Shown: positions 8,324-17,457, counted from the first letter of the stretch. The stretch is 35,279 nt of DNA from Ectothiorhodospiraceae bacterium WFHF3C12 (GCA_013519935.1 JACDUA010000049.1:1-35279), one strand, 5' to 3'. A program made the numbers and translations. The notes: generated by a model not told the origin, from the letters alone.

Positions 8324-9235
8324 ATGCGGGAGATCGCCAGCGGACTGAAGTTTCCCGAAGGCCCCATTGCCATGCCCGATGGCAGCGTTGTCCTGGTGGA
8401 AATCGCCGGGGGAAGCCTGACGCGCATCAGCGCCGACGGCGAGCGGCGGGTCATCGCCGATCTGGGCGGCGGGCCCAATGGCGCGGCACTGGGCCCGGAC
8501 GGCATGATCTATGTCTGCAACAACGGTGGCTTTCGCTGGCACGAGATGGACGGGATGCTGTTTCCGGGCCGTCAAGCGGACGACTATTCCGGGGGACGGA
8601 TCGAGCGCGTGGATCCGCGGACCGGCGAATTCGAAGCGCTCTACACCGAGGTCGACGGACGGCCTCTGAAGGGGCCCAACGACCTGGTTTTCGATCGCCA
8701 CGGCGGCTTCTGGTTCACGGATCACGGCAAGATCCGCAAGCGGGACAAGGATCATGGCGGGGTCTACTATGCCAGCCCGGACGGCCGGGACATCCGGGAA
8801 GTGATCTTCCCGCTGGATTCGCCCAACGGCATTGGCCTGTCGCCGGCGGAGGACCGGCTCTATGTCGCCGAGACGGTTGCCCGGCGGGTATGGGCCTACG
8901 ACATCGTCGCGCCGGGTGAGATACGCCGCGTACGGCGTTTCGGCGGACCCGGCGATCTGGTGGCCGGGCTGCCCGGTAACCAGATGCTGGATTCACTGGC
9001 CATCGACGCGGAAGGCAATGTCTGCGTGGCTACGCTCATGCGGGGCGGGATCACCTCGATTTCGCCGGACGGGGAGCGCCAGACGTTCAGTGAAATGGGC
9101 GACCCCATGACCACGAACATCTGCTTTGGTGGCGAGGGACTGCGCACGGCCTACGTGACCCTCTCCGCCAGCGGCCGCCTTGTGGCCCTGGAATGGCCGG
9201 TGGCCGGTTTGCCATTGAACTTCCTCAATCGCTGA
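8324..9235 (+). CDS. SMP-30/gluconolactonase family hydrolase
   Basis: The 303-residue protein has the six-bladed propeller pattern of the SMP-30/gluconolactonase/LRE family, divalent-metal-dependent hydrolases of sugar lactones and related esters. Likely metal ligands are E12 (FPEGP), N168 (SPNGI) and D223 (LDSLAID), with substrate-side N119 in GPNDLVFD. Blade repeats such as DGMIYVCNNG and EDRLYVAET recur. No signal peptide is visible, so it is probably cytoplasmic. GAGGAGG precedes the ATG. It lies 47 bases after fbpC with no terminator between, so it may be the last gene of the iron-regulated unit. The substrate is unknown; a link to iron uptake would rest on position alone. Confidence 0.85.
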   Translation: MREIASGLKFPEGPIAMPDGSVVLVEIAGGSLTRISADGERRVIADLGGGPNGAALGPDGMIYVCNNGGFRWHEMDGMLFPGRQADDYSGGRIERVDPRTGEFEALYTEVDGRPLKGPNDLVFDRHGGFWFTDHGKIRKRDKDHGGVYYASPDGRDIREVIFPLDSPNGIGLSPAEDRLYVAETVARRVWAYDIVAPGEIRRVRRFGGPGDLVAGLPGNQMLDSLAIDAEGNVCVATLMRGGITSISPDGERQTFSEMGDPMTTNICFGGEGLRTAYVTLSASGRLVALEWPVAGLPLNFLNR

Positions 9236-9253
9236 AGGGCAACCGGGCCGCGG

Positions 9254-9288
9254 AAAAAAAGCGGGCGAACCCGCGGGTTCGCCCGTTT
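9254..9288. terminator. Bidirectional rho-independent terminator
   Basis: Perfect 11-bp arms CGGGCGAACCC (9262-9272) and GGGTTCGCCCG (9275-9285) are preceded by seven A's (9254-9260) and followed by TTT. The minus-strand T-run is the better one. It sits 19 bases after the SMP-30-type stop codon, so it can end that plus-strand unit and also block minus-strand transcription from fadD. Confidence 0.85.
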
Positions 9289-9436
9289 CAAAGGCGGCGC
9301 CATCCGTTGGCACCTATAGAGGAGACAGAGCAGACGATCCATGATCTGCCCTCCGTGAGCACGGTGCAATCGGCTATTCAGCCAATAGGTGATGCAATTC
9401 TATATTGTGTATCGTTCGTAGTCGACCCCTCGGGGT

Positions 9437-9456
9437 GTGCATTCCGTCGAATGCAC
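9437..9456. repeat. Inverted repeat between terminators
   Basis: GTGCATTC (9437-9444) and GAATGCAC (9449-9456) form a perfect 8-bp stem with loop CGTC. A smaller CCCC-TC-GGGG hairpin sits just upstream (9426-9435). The surrounding 9350-9425 stretch is unusually AT-rich for this window. The role is unknown. It could be part of the fadD 3' untranslated region or a small RNA. Confidence 0.4.
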
Positions 9457-9464
9457 CGCCGGGA

Positions 9465-9498
9465 CAAATAAAGCCCCGGTCACCTGGGGTGCCGGGGC
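9465..9498 (-). terminator. Rho-independent terminator of the second fadD
   Basis: GCCCCGG (9473-9479) pairs with CCGGGGC (9492-9498). On the minus strand the stem is followed by a T-rich run reading TTTATTTG. It lies 24 bases downstream of the fadD stop codon at 9522. Confidence 0.75.
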
Positions 9499-9521
9499 CG
9501 GGGTGCGCCATGGCCGGCGGA

Positions 9522-11288
9522 TCAGCTCACGCCCATCTCCGCAAGGGCCTCGGCCCGCAGGTCCTTGCGCAGGACCTTGCCCACTGGCGTCTTCGGCAGC
9601 TCGGTATCGCGGAATATGAACTGCTTGGGCACCTTGTAGTTGGTCAGGTACTCCTTGCAGTGCTTGCGCATGGTGTCCTCGGTGAGCTTCTCGTCCTGGG
9701 TCACCACGTAGGCCCGGACCGCCTCGCCGGTCTCGTCGTCCGGCACGCCGATGACGCCGACCTCCTGGACGCTGGGATGTTTCGCGATGACGTCCTCGAC
9801 CTCATTGGGATAGACGTTGAATCCGGACACGATGACCATGTCCTTCTTCCGGTCGACGATGTAGAAGAAGCCGTCCTCGTCCATCTTCGCGACGTCGCCG
9901 GTATGAAACCAGCCATCTTCCAGCGCCTCCTCGGTGGCATCGGGCCGGTTCCAGTAGCCTTTCATGACCTGCGGCCCCTTGACGATCAGCTCGCCGGGCT
10001 CGCCCACGGGCATGGGATTGCCCTCGTCGTCGACGATGCGCACGTAGGTGCTCGGGTAGGGAATGCCGATGCTCCCGATGCGGTTCTTGTCTCCCAACGG
10101 GTTGGTTGTCACGCCCGGTGAGGTCTCCGTGAGGCCGTAGGCCTGATAGATGGGATAGCCCACCACCTCCTGCCAGCGTTCGGCCACCGCCCGCTGGACC
10201 GCCGTCCCCCCGCCGATGCTGATCTCCAGGTTCTTCGGCGGATTCTCGCGGAACCACTCTTCATTGAGCAGCCCCTGAAAGAGGGTGTTCACGCCTGCGA
10301 AAAACGTGACATTGAACTGATCGAAGGCGGGCTTGAGGTTGGATACCGGCCTCGGCGAGGGAATCAGCACGTTGTGACCGCCAAGGGAAAAGAAGATGCC
10401 GGCCACGCCCATGGCGAAGATGTGGTACATGGGAAGCGCGGTGAGGGCAACGCGCTCATCGGGCATCTCGTCGCCGAGATTGTTCACCGACTGCGCCACG
10501 CTGGAAACCAGGTTGCGATGGGTGAGCATCGCGCCCTTGGACCGTCCGGTGGTGCCGCCGGTGTACTGCAGGGCCAGAATGTCGTCCAGCTCCACGTCCA
10601 GGCTGTCGAGGCTTTTGCCCGAGGAAAGGGCCTTGGCACCCAGGTCCAGGGCCTTGGGCAGCGCCATGGCGTCTACCGGGCACTTCGGTACCATCTTCTT
10701 GAGCTTCTGAACCGTTTTCACGATGAACCGCCGTGCCGCCGGGAAGAAGTCGGCGACGCTGGTGATCAGCACGGTTTCCACGCTGCTGTCGGGCAGCACC
10801 TTCGGCAGTTTGTCGGCGAACATGTCGATCATCACCAGCACCCGCGCGCCCGAGTCCGTGAGGGTGTGCTCGATCTCGGGAACGGTGTACAGCGGGTTGA
10901 TGTTGACGATGATGCAGCCCGCCTTGGCCGCGCCGAACAGGAAGACCGGATACGCCAGGCAGTTCGGGCTCTGGATGGCCACGCGTTCACCCTTTTCCAG
11001 CCCCAGGTGAAAGCGCAGATACGCCGCGAAGTGGTCCGACAACCGGTCCACCTCCTCGAAGGTCAGGGTCCCGGTCGTGCCCGTGGGCAGGCACGTGGTG
11101 AAAGCCGGCTGCCTGGCGTGCTCCCGCGCCGCTGTCCTGACCAACTCGCCGAAGCTGCCGTACTGGAGTGCCTCCAGGTCCGCGCTGCGATTCTCGTAGT
11201 GCTTGAGCCACGGCCGCGCGTCGTAGGCCTCGAAACCGGTCTTGGCTCCGGCGGACTCCTTCTGGTGTTCCTCGTTGGTCTCTGCCAT
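9522..11288 (-). CDS. fadD: Long-chain fatty acid-CoA ligase (second FadD)
   Basis: The 588-residue ANL-family enzyme forms long-chain acyl-CoA. The P-loop YTGGTTGRSKG is at 242-252, the A5 motif YGLTETSPG follows, then TGD and VDRKKDM. The catalytic lysine lies in TPVGKVLRKDL about 17 residues from the C-terminus. An N-terminal stretch of about 40 residues (including WLKHYENRSADLEALQY) precedes the core, as in the common E. coli-type FadD, so this is the more canonical of the two FadD proteins here. AGGAGGAA precedes the ATG. An AraC-family gene lies 257 bp upstream on the same strand. A T-tailed hairpin follows the stop. Confidence 0.95.
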   Translation of the reverse strand: MAETNEEHQKESAGAKTGFEAYDARPWLKHYENRSADLEALQYGSFGELVRTAAREHARQPAFTTCLPTGTTGTLTFEEVDRLSDHFAAYLRFHLGLEKGERVAIQSPNCLAYPVFLFGAAKAGCIIVNINPLYTVPEIEHTLTDSGARVLVMIDMFADKLPKVLPDSSVETVLITSVADFFPAARRFIVKTVQKLKKMVPKCPVDAMALPKALDLGAKALSSGKSLDSLDVELDDILALQYTGGTTGRSKGAMLTHRNLVSSVAQSVNNLGDEMPDERVALTALPMYHIFAMGVAGIFFSLGGHNVLIPSPRPVSNLKPAFDQFNVTFFAGVNTLFQGLLNEEWFRENPPKNLEISIGGGTAVQRAVAERWQEVVGYPIYQAYGLTETSPGVTTNPLGDKNRIGSIGIPYPSTYVRIVDDEGNPMPVGEPGELIVKGPQVMKGYWNRPDATEEALEDGWFHTGDVAKMDEDGFFYIVDRKKDMVIVSGFNVYPNEVEDVIAKHPSVQEVGVIGVPDDETGEAVRAYVVTQDEKLTEDTMRKHCKEYLTNYKVPKQFIFRDTELPKTPVGKVLRKDLRAEALAEMGVS

Positions 11289-11545
11289 GACTTATTCCTC
11301 CTCAGTGCCGGGTTTCTGCCCGGTGATCGCTTATCTCGCGGGCCATAGCCACCCGCTGTTCTTATTGCCCGGGGTGCCGGCTTCGGCCGTGCCCCGGCAT
11401 GACTGTCTGCTTGAGACGACAATATGCCACAGACACGCCTGTTGGTAAGGGGCAAGGAGAACAAGGCGTGCCGGGACGCGCCGAGCTCCCCGGCCGCCGG
11501 CGGCCCAGCGTGCCTCGAGAGCGAATTCCCGGGGATCAGGCCAGG

Positions 11546-12439
11546 TCAGCGAACCGCGGCGCGTCGGTCAGGCGGTGTTTCGCGTTCGCCGCGTCGGCCT
11601 CCGTCGGGGCGTGGCGCCGAATCCGCGCCGCGGTGACGCGGTGTTCCCAGGCGATGTTCATATCGGGCTGTGCGCACCTGCAGCGACCCGTCGAAGCGCA
11701 CCACGCTCGTCGGTTTGACTCCGAAAACCCGGCGAAAGGTCCGGCTGTAGTGGGCCAGATCCGAGAATCCGGCCGCCGAGGCGATATCGGTGAGGCTCTG
11801 GGTCCGCGTGGCGAGCGTGGTGGACTGGATGACGCGGATCCAAAGGCGCTGGCGCCGAAAGGTGGCACCGGTTTCCTCCTTGAACAGGTGCACCAGCCGG
11901 CTCGGCGAGAGGCAGACCCGTCGGGCGACGTGCTCCAGGCTCAGGTTGCCGGCGTCTTCCGCGCGCAGCGCGGCCAGCGCCTGGGCAATGCGGGGGTCTG
12001 GCTCCCGTCCCGGTGCGCGGGCGAGGATGGCTTCGAAGCGCTCCTGAACGTGGGAGAAGGCCGGTGCGCGGTCGTAGATCTCCCGCATCAGCGCACCCAT
12101 CTCTTCGGCGCATGGTACGCCGTCCGGAATAAGGCGGGCCGGCTGTTGGCCCAGGCAGGCGTAGTAGGCCGGGTGCTCGGCGCTGAGGAACGCGAAGGCC
12201 ATGGGCCGGCGGTTGGCGCGAATGACCGGCCCCTGGGCTTCCGGGGGCACCAGCAGGTTCCAGTAGCGCCGGGCTTCGCCTGTCTCCGGTTCCCGGATAT
12301 TGAGCGGCTCGTCCAGCCCGAAGCAGCAGGACGGAATCGGGTGCCGGTGGTGGTCGACATCCGGCAGGTTCCCCAGGACGATCAACCACCGTTCCCCCGC
12401 GTAGACGAGTCGTTTGTATTCGCGTTGTTGTTGGCTCAT
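11546..12439 (-). CDS. AraC family transcriptional regulator
   Basis: The 297-residue protein has an N-terminal sensor region (about 1-150, with a cupin-like start containing HHRHP) and a C-terminal AraC/XylS double helix-turn-helix. The first helix pair covers about 166-190 (LSLEHVARRVCLSPSRLVHLF). The second covers about 216-247 (SLTDIASAAGFSDLAHYSRTF, then FGVKPTS). About 48 Arg/Pro-rich residues follow the HTH, longer than usual. GGGGGAGGAG precedes the ATG. The gene lies between the EAL gene and fadD on the same strand, so regulation of fadD is plausible. The effector is unknown. Confidence 0.88.
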   Translation of the reverse strand: MSQQQREYKRLVYAGERWLIVLGNLPDVDHHRHPIPSCCFGLDEPLNIREPETGEARRYWNLLVPPEAQGPVIRANRRPMAFAFLSAEHPAYYACLGQQPARLIPDGVPCAEEMGALMREIYDRAPAFSHVQERFEAILARAPGREPDPRIAQALAALRAEDAGNLSLEHVARRVCLSPSRLVHLFKEETGATFRRQRLWIRVIQSTTLATRTQSLTDIASAAGFSDLAHYSRTFRRVFGVKPTSVVRFDGSLQVRTARYEHRLGTPRHRGADSAPRPDGGRRGERETPPDRRAAVR

Positions 12440-12720
12440 CCCTGGGTCTCCTCCCCCTCATTGGGACGCGACGGCGCAGCGGTACCGCGCCGTGCGCTCT
12501 TCCTGTCACGGTGGTTCAGGCGCCAATGCCGCCGCTTCCCGCGACGGCCCGGCTGTTCCAAGTGCCCGCTTGTCTTTGGCGTGGGCCCGGAGGGGACGCC
12601 TCCAGTTGACTATTGCGCTTTTCTTATTCTCTTGACGTTACGGTATTGGTTCACGAGGTACTTGAATGAACTGGCTGGGGTTGGTGGGACCCACAAGCGC
12701 TGCTCCCGCGCCGGCGATGC

Positions 12721-14796
12721 CTAGCCCCCTGCGCCGCTCGCCCCGGGTTGGAACGCGCCGCGGCGCAGCATCTTGACGATCTCGGCGGCGGGCGCGGGCC
12801 GGGAGAACAGGAAACCCTGGGCCTCCTGGCAACCCAGCTCCCGGACGAAGCGGAGCTGTTCCCCGGTCTCCACGCCCTCGGCCACCGTGCCGATGCCCAG
12901 GCTCCTGGCCAGCTGGATGGTCGCCTCGATGATGCGCGCCTCGTTGCTCTCGGTGCTGGCCGCGTCGTCGATGGCCATGACGAAGGACTTGTCCACCTTC
13001 AGGTGGGTCGGCTCGAGCAGGCGTAGCTGGGCCAGCGACGAGTAGCCGGTGCCGAAATCGTCGATGGCGAGATGCACGCCCATGGCGCGCAGGCGCCTTA
13101 ACGCCTGGATGCCGGACTCGCCGGACAGCGCCGTGCTCTCCGTCACCTCGAGCTCCAGCATTCGCGGTGGCAGGCCCCAGCGCTGCAGTGCCGACTCGAC
13201 CTGGGCGACGAAGTCGTCACGCTCGAGCTCCCGCGTTGACAGATTCACCGACACGCGCACGTCGTAGCCGAGGTCGCGCCAGCGCCGGCACTGCTGACAG
13301 GCCTGTTCCATGACCCAGGCGTCGAGGCGATGTATCAGCCCCGTATGTTCGGCCAGCGGTATGAAGCGGTCCGGCGGGATCATGCCGAGCCGGGGATGCG
13401 GCCAGCGCACCAGCGCCTCGAAGCCCGCAACGTCCCCGGTAACCAGGTTGATGCGGGGCTGGTAGTGAACCGCCAGCTGCTCCCTGTCCAGGGCCTCTAT
13501 CAGGTGCTTTTCCAGCGCCACCCGGTCACGGACGTAGCGTTCCACTTCCGGGGAGAAGCACTCCATTGTGCTGCGTCGCTCCTTGGCATCGTTGAGTGCC
13601 AGGTCCGCGCGCTGCAAGAGCTCCGGCAGGCGTGTGCCGTGGGCGGGATACTCGGCCAGGCCGGCGCGCGCCCCGACGCGAACCTGGTGCTCGCCCAGGC
13701 GGTGGGGTCTCTCGATGGCAGCGATGATCCGGTGGGCGGCGGCGCTGAAATCGCTGTCCCTGGAACCGGGCATGACCACCGCGAACTGGTCATTGCCCAG
13801 CCGCGCCGTCACCGCGTCCGCGGGCGCGGCCGAGCCCAGGCGTTCGGCCACGCTGGCGAGCAGCTCGTCGCCCACGGCGTGGCCCAGGGTGTCGTTGATT
13901 TCCCGGAAGCGTTCCAGATCCAGTTGCATGACGGCCATGCCCCGGTCCGAGGCGGCCGCGTGCCTCAGTAGCTCACCCGCGGCGCTCATGAGCCTCCGGC
14001 GGTTGGGCAGGCCGGTGAGACTGTCGAAGAAGGCAAGCCGCTCCACCTCGCTGGCGTGTCGCTGGCGTTCCGTGACGTCCACCACCATGCCGAACAGCGC
14101 GGGTTCTCCCTCGTGCCGCGCCGAGCATGCCAGGACCTCGATGATGATCTCGTTGCCGTCCCTGCGCACGGCGTGGTAGATGACGGATTCCTCGGCGGGG
14201 GTCCCGGCCATGCGCTCGGCGATCTTTTGATGCAGCTTCGGCCGCTCGTCCTCGCGCACGAGCTGCTCGACGCTAATGTCCTCGCTCAGCTCCCGCGCGC
14301 TGTAGCCGAGCATCCGTGTCAAACGGGGATTGGCGTAGACGAGGTGGGGCCCCTGGGCGATGAAGACGCCGACCAGCGACTGCTCCACCAGGGCGCGAAA
14401 CATGGCCTCGCGTTCGACGAGCCTGTCTTCGGCCCGTTTTTGGCGGGAGACCTCTCTGAACGTCGCCAGAAAACGTGCCGGCTCCGCCGCCTCGCCGGTC
14501 AATGGCTCGATATCGCAGGCGATCCAGAGCGTGTCGTCGCCCGCGCGCCGTCGTTGTATGAGCACCGTGGCCGGTTCACGCCGTTCCACGGCGCGCGCTG
14601 GTGAAGGGCCTTCGCACTCGCCGCAGGCCGCGATGACGTCAGCCAGGGATTGTCCCGGAGTCCTTTCCCGTGGAAACCCGGCCAGCTCCGAAAGAGCGCG
14701 GTTGCACCATAGAATGAGCCCTTCGGTATCGGCTATGGCGATGCCGTTGCCGGTCAGGTTGGCCACCCGCGCCAGGAGATGCGGCTCGTCATTCAT
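12721..14796 (-). CDS. PAS-PAS-GGDEF-EAL cyclic-di-GMP phosphodiesterase
   Basis: The 691-residue cytoplasmic protein has two PAS domains (about 5-115 and 128-245), a GGDEF domain (about 255-415) and an EAL domain (about 430-682). The GGDEF signature is degenerate, reading GNDQF at 334-338, so cyclase activity is unlikely. The EAL domain has the full catalytic set: E460 (EALVRW), N518 (SVNLS), E550 (LEVTES), D579-D580 in [10 protein letters not shown]603 (VDKSF) and E640/E643 (VAEGVET). It should therefore hydrolyse c-di-GMP to pGpG, with the PAS and GGDEF parts sensing signals or GTP. The ATG at 14796 fits the start of the first PAS. It has no Shine-Dalgarno site of its own but overlaps the stop of a 22-codon upstream ORF. 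Confidence 0.9.
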   Translation of the reverse strand: MNDEPHLLARVANLTGNGIAIADTEGLILWCNRALSELAGFPRERTPGQSLADVIAACGECEGPSPARAVERREPATVLIQRRRAGDDTLWIACDIEPLTGEAAEPARFLATFREVSRQKRAEDRLVEREAMFRALVEQSLVGVFIAQGPHLVYANPRLTRMLGYSARELSEDISVEQLVREDERPKLHQKIAERMAGTPAEESVIYHAVRRDGNEIIIEVLACSARHEGEPALFGMVVDVTERQRHASEVERLAFFDSLTGLPNRRRLMSAAGELLRHAAASDRGMAVMQLDLERFREINDTLGHAVGDELLASVAERLGSAAPADAVTARLGNDQFAVVMPGSRDSDFSAAAHRIIAAIERPHRLGEHQVRVGARAGLAEYPAHGTRLPELLQRADLALNDAKERRSTMECFSPEVERYVRDRVALEKHLIEALDREQLAVHYQPRINLVTGDVAGFEALVRWPHPRLGMIPPDRFIPLAEHTGLIHRLDAWVMEQACQQCRRWRDLGYDVRVSVNLSTRELERDDFVAQVESALQRWGLPPRMLELEVTESTALSGESGIQALRRLRAMGVHLAIDDFGTGYSSLAQLRLLEPTHLKVDKSFVMAIDDAASTESNEARIIEATIQLARSLGIGTVAEGVETGEQLRFVRELGCQEAQGFLFSRPAPAAEIVKMLRRGAFQPGASGAGG

Positions 14797-14861
14797 GGCG
14801 GTGGGCTCGACCGCAGGCCTGGGTTGATGATGAGCACCGCCGGCCCCGCATTTCTGCTCAT
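14793..14861 (-). CDS. Putative 22-residue leader ORF coupled to the EAL gene
   Basis: A short ORF (start [15 protein letters not shown], end SSPPP) begins at 14861 behind AAGGAG at five bases' spacing. Its stop overlaps the EAL gene start as ATGA. The downstream gene has no ribosome-binding site, so ribosomes ending here could reinitiate on it. The peptide ends in three prolines, which could slow termination. Translation is inferred from the RBS and overlap only. Confidence 0.45.
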   Translation of the reverse strand: MSRNAGPAVLIINPGLRSSPPP

Positions 14862-15301
14862 GCCCGCTCCTTGTAGGCAGGTCGGTCCGCGTCGTCTGGG
14901 TGCCGGGGAACAATCGCGCCTGGTCGTGCCCGTCAGGCGAGCAGAGCGGGCGGCGTCCTTTTGCGCAAACACCGCCCATCGCGGCAATCCCGGGCACCCT
15001 ACGGCAGCAGAATACGTGGTCGCTCCGAGCATTTCGATGGTACGCCCAGTGCGTGTACCTGCACGCGGTGGGCACCCGCGTGGCGCTCAGGTTGGCCATC
15101 CGGCTGAACGCCACCCCGTCAAACATAGACCCGTGGGCCTGGTTTGTCTTCGACGAACCCGCCGCAGCCAGTCCCCGACGTTGGCGCGGGATATCCAGAC
15201 GCCAAAGCGTATGGAGGCTACCGGGTGTCGGCCCGCCCCGGATGTCGCTTCCACGCCGGTTGGCTATGCGGCAAACTGCGCGCGCGCCGCGGGCGTCAGG
15301 G
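14862..15301. other. Intergenic region with no recognised gene
   Basis: This region lies between the divergent EAL leader ORF and the acyl-CoA dehydrogenase. Both strands have open frames, but they give Arg/Pro/Ser-rich products with no recognisable domain and are best read as GC-rich artefacts. The promoters of both flanking genes must lie here; I could not place convincing hexamers. Confidence 0.5.
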
Positions 15302-15342
15302 AACCGCCGATCGAGCCCACGCCGGCGAATCGATCGGTGGTT
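15302..15342. promoter_or_regulatory. 13-bp inverted repeat upstream of the acyl-CoA dehydrogenase
   Basis: AACCGCCGATCGA (15302-15314) and TCGATCGGTGGTT (15330-15342) are complementary at 12 of 13 positions across a 15-bp spacer. The repeat ends 33 bp before the ATG. It could be an operator for a dimeric repressor of a TetR- or GntR-type fatty-acid regulator, or a hairpin in the leader RNA. Confidence 0.5.
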
Positions 15343-15375
15343 CCCCGCCAAGCCATTGCAAGAAGAGGGGGAAGC

Positions 15376-17181
15376 ATGCCCGAGTACAAGGCCCCGTTGC
15401 GGGATATCCATTTCGTCCGGGACGAGCTGCTGGATCTGCCGGCGCACTACGCCGCGCTACCGGGTGGCGAGGAGGCTACGCCGGACATGGTCAAGGCGAT
15501 CCTGGAAGAAGGCGCGAAGTTCTGCGAGCAGGTGCTCGCGCCGCTGAATCGCAGCGGGGACGAGGAGGGCTGCCACTGGAGCGATGGCGAGGTAACCACT
15601 CCCGCGGGCTTCAAGCAGGCCTACGAGCAATATGTCGAGGGTGGCTGGCCAAGCCTCGCGCAGTCGCCGGAGTTCGGTGGCCAGGGCCTGCCCGAGTCGC
15701 TGGCGTTCAGCCTCAGCGAGATGGTCGGCGAGTCCAACTGGGCCTGGGGCATGTACCAGGGCCTCTCCCAGGGGTGCATGCGCACCATCTATGCCCATGG
15801 CACCGACGAGCAGAAGCGGACCTACCTGCCGCGGCTGGTCAGCGGCGAGTGGACGGGTACCATGTGCCTGACCGAAGCCCACTGCGGCACCGACCTGGGC
15901 CTGCTGCGCACCAGGGCCGAGCCCCAGGCCGACGGCAGCTACCGTATCAGCGGCACCAAGATCTTCATTTCCTCCGGGGAGCACGATATGTCCGGCAACA
16001 TCGTGCACATTGTCCTGGCCCGGCTGCCTGACGCCCCGGCGGGCACCAAGGGCATCTCCCTGTTCATCGTGCCGAAGTTCCTGCCCGCCGCCGACGGCGA
16101 GGCCGGGGAGCGCAACGCCGTCAACTGCGGCGCCCTGGAGCACAAGATGGGCATCCACGGCAATGCCACTTGCGTGCTGAACTTCGACGGCGCCACCGGC
16201 TTTCTCATCGGGCCGCCCAACAAGGGCCTGAACTGCATGTTCACGTTCATGAACTCGGCGCGCATTGGCACTGCGTCCCAGGGCCTGTGCCACGCTGAAG
16301 TGGCCTTCCAGGGTGCCACCCGCTACGCCCGGGAGCGGCTGCAGATGCGCGCGCTCAGCGGCAAGAAGGCGCCGGACAAGGCCGCCGACCCCATCATCGT
16401 GCATCCGGATGTGCGGCGCATGCTGCTGACGGCCAAGGCGTTCGCCGAGGGTGGCCGCGCACTCATGCATTTCTGCAGCAAGCAGGTCGACGTCGCCAAC
16501 CGTAGCGAGGATGCCGAAGCCCGCGAGCAGGCGGAAGGTCTGTTGTCCCTGCTCACGCCCATCGCCAAGGGCTTCCTGACCGAAGTGGGCTTCGAATCCG
16601 CGTATCACGGCATGCAGGTTTTCGGCGGCCACGGCTACATCGCCGAGTGGGGCATGGAGCAGAATCTGCGTGACGCCCGCATCTCCACGCTCTACGAGGG
16701 CACCACGGGGATTCAGGCCATCGATCTGCTGGGGCGCAAGGTGCTGCAGAGCCGCGGCGAAACCCTGCGACCGTTCACCAGGCGCATCCACAAGTTCTGC
16801 GATGCCAACAAGGACAATGCCGCCGTTGCAGAGTTCGTCGAGCCGCTGGCCACCCTGAACAAGGAATGGGGCGAGCTCACGATGCAGATCGGCATGAGCG
16901 CGATGCAGGACCCGGAAGAGGCGGGCGCCGCGGCGGTGGACTACATGATGTATGCCGGTTATGTCTGCCTGGCCTATTTCTGGGCGGATGCCGCACGCGT
17001 GGCAGGCGAGCGCCTGGCGGAGGGCACCAGCGAGGAGGCCTTTTACCGGGCCAAGCAGCAGACGGCCCGCTTCTATTTCCAGCGGCTGTTGCCGCGGACG
17101 CGGACCCACGTGGAGGCCATGCGCTCGGGGGCGGCCAACCTCATGGACATGGACGCCGAGGATTTCCTGATCGGGGATTGA
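15376..17181 (+). CDS. Acyl-CoA dehydrogenase, 600-residue class
   Basis: This FAD enzyme introduces the 2,3-double bond into acyl-CoA. At 601 residues it belongs to the long acyl-CoA dehydrogenase class with an extra C-terminal helical domain, which also includes 3-methylmercaptopropionyl-CoA dehydrogenase (DmdC). The flavin and substrate-binding stretch has [13 protein letters not shown] and FISSGEHD. The catalytic base is E441 in [10 protein letters not shown], preceded by [10 protein letters not shown]. The frame is open about 200 codons further upstream, but that part shows no homology-like sequence. The ATG at 15376 has AGAGGGGGAA before it and fits the family N-terminus ([11 protein letters not shown]). 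It stands alone on its strand. Chain length and DMSP involvement cannot be decided from sequence. Confidence 0.93.
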   Translation: MPEYKAPLRDIHFVRDELLDLPAHYAALPGGEEATPDMVKAILEEGAKFCEQVLAPLNRSGDEEGCHWSDGEVTTPAGFKQAYEQYVEGGWPSLAQSPEFGGQGLPESLAFSLSEMVGESNWAWGMYQGLSQGCMRTIYAHGTDEQKRTYLPRLVSGEWTGTMCLTEAHCGTDLGLLRTRAEPQADGSYRISGTKIFISSGEHDMSGNIVHIVLARLPDAPAGTKGISLFIVPKFLPAADGEAGERNAVNCGALEHKMGIHGNATCVLNFDGATGFLIGPPNKGLNCMFTFMNSARIGTASQGLCHAEVAFQGATRYARERLQMRALSGKKAPDKAADPIIVHPDVRRMLLTAKAFAEGGRALMHFCSKQVDVANRSEDAEAREQAEGLLSLLTPIAKGFLTEVGFESAYHGMQVFGGHGYIAEWGMEQNLRDARISTLYEGTTGIQAIDLLGRKVLQSRGETLRPFTRRIHKFCDANKDNAAVAEFVEPLATLNKEWGELTMQIGMSAMQDPEEAGAAAVDYMMYAGYVCLAYFWADAARVAGERLAEGTSEEAFYRAKQQTARFYFQRLLPRTRTHVEAMRSGAANLMDMDAEDFLIGD

Positions 17182-17230
17182 TCGGGTTGGGGCGGGTGGC
17201 AGGGATGCCGCCGCAAGGAATCGCCACGGC

Positions 17231-17277
17231 CATGGGCCGCTCTCGCGCCAGGTTCGGCGTGGCAGGAGCGGCCCATG
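17231..17277. repeat. Large hairpin downstream of the acyl-CoA dehydrogenase
   Basis: Perfect 12-bp arms CATGGGCCGCTC (17231-17242) and GAGCGGCCCATG (17266-17277) enclose a 23-nt loop that has its own CGCC/GGCG stem. No T-run follows. The sequence GGCAGGAGCGGCCC resembles heads of gammaproteobacterial REP elements. It may stabilise the 3' end of the upstream mRNA. Confidence 0.55.
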
Positions 17278-17384
17278 ACCGCCAATCGGTGCCGGTTGTC
17301 CGGCGCGTCCGAATGGCGGAATTCGCGTCGCTTTTTCACCCTACGACCCAGCACCCCGGATTCCGGTGGTTTTCGGGATCGCGT

Positions 17385-17457
17385 GTGGGAGCGGGACATC
17401 GCCGCGATCCGCAGCGGCGTGGGAGCGAAACTGGTCGCGGCGAGGACGCCCTCCCAC
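17385..17457. repeat. REP/BIME-like palindromic element
   Basis: Two head sequences GTGGGAG start at 17385 and 17419. The second is matched by inverted CTCCCAC at 17451-17457, giving a 39-bp palindromic unit. The inner segments GCGGGACATCGCCGCGATC and GTCGCGGCG are typical of REP stems. The element lies between convergent genes, the usual place for REPs. No RAYT transposase gene is in the window. The rest of 17182-17538 holds nothing else I recognise. Confidence 0.6.

Noticed and set aside
11350-11400. Imperfect GC-rich hairpin upstream of the second fadD
   Set aside because: Pairing needs several bulges or wobbles and no T-run follows on either strand.
12684-12694. GTGGG-A-CCCAC palindrome between the AraC and EAL genes
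   Set aside because: It is a short palindrome without extension or a linked promoter that I could support.
14797-15447. N-terminal extension of the EAL protein by 217 residues
   Set aside because: The extension lacks domain-like sequence. The PAS domain starts right after the internal ATG at 14796.
15457-17109. 550-codon minus-strand frame opposite the acyl-CoA dehydrogenase
   Set aside because: It is antisense to a gene with full catalytic motifs and is rich in His/Gly/Ala/Leu typical of shadow frames.
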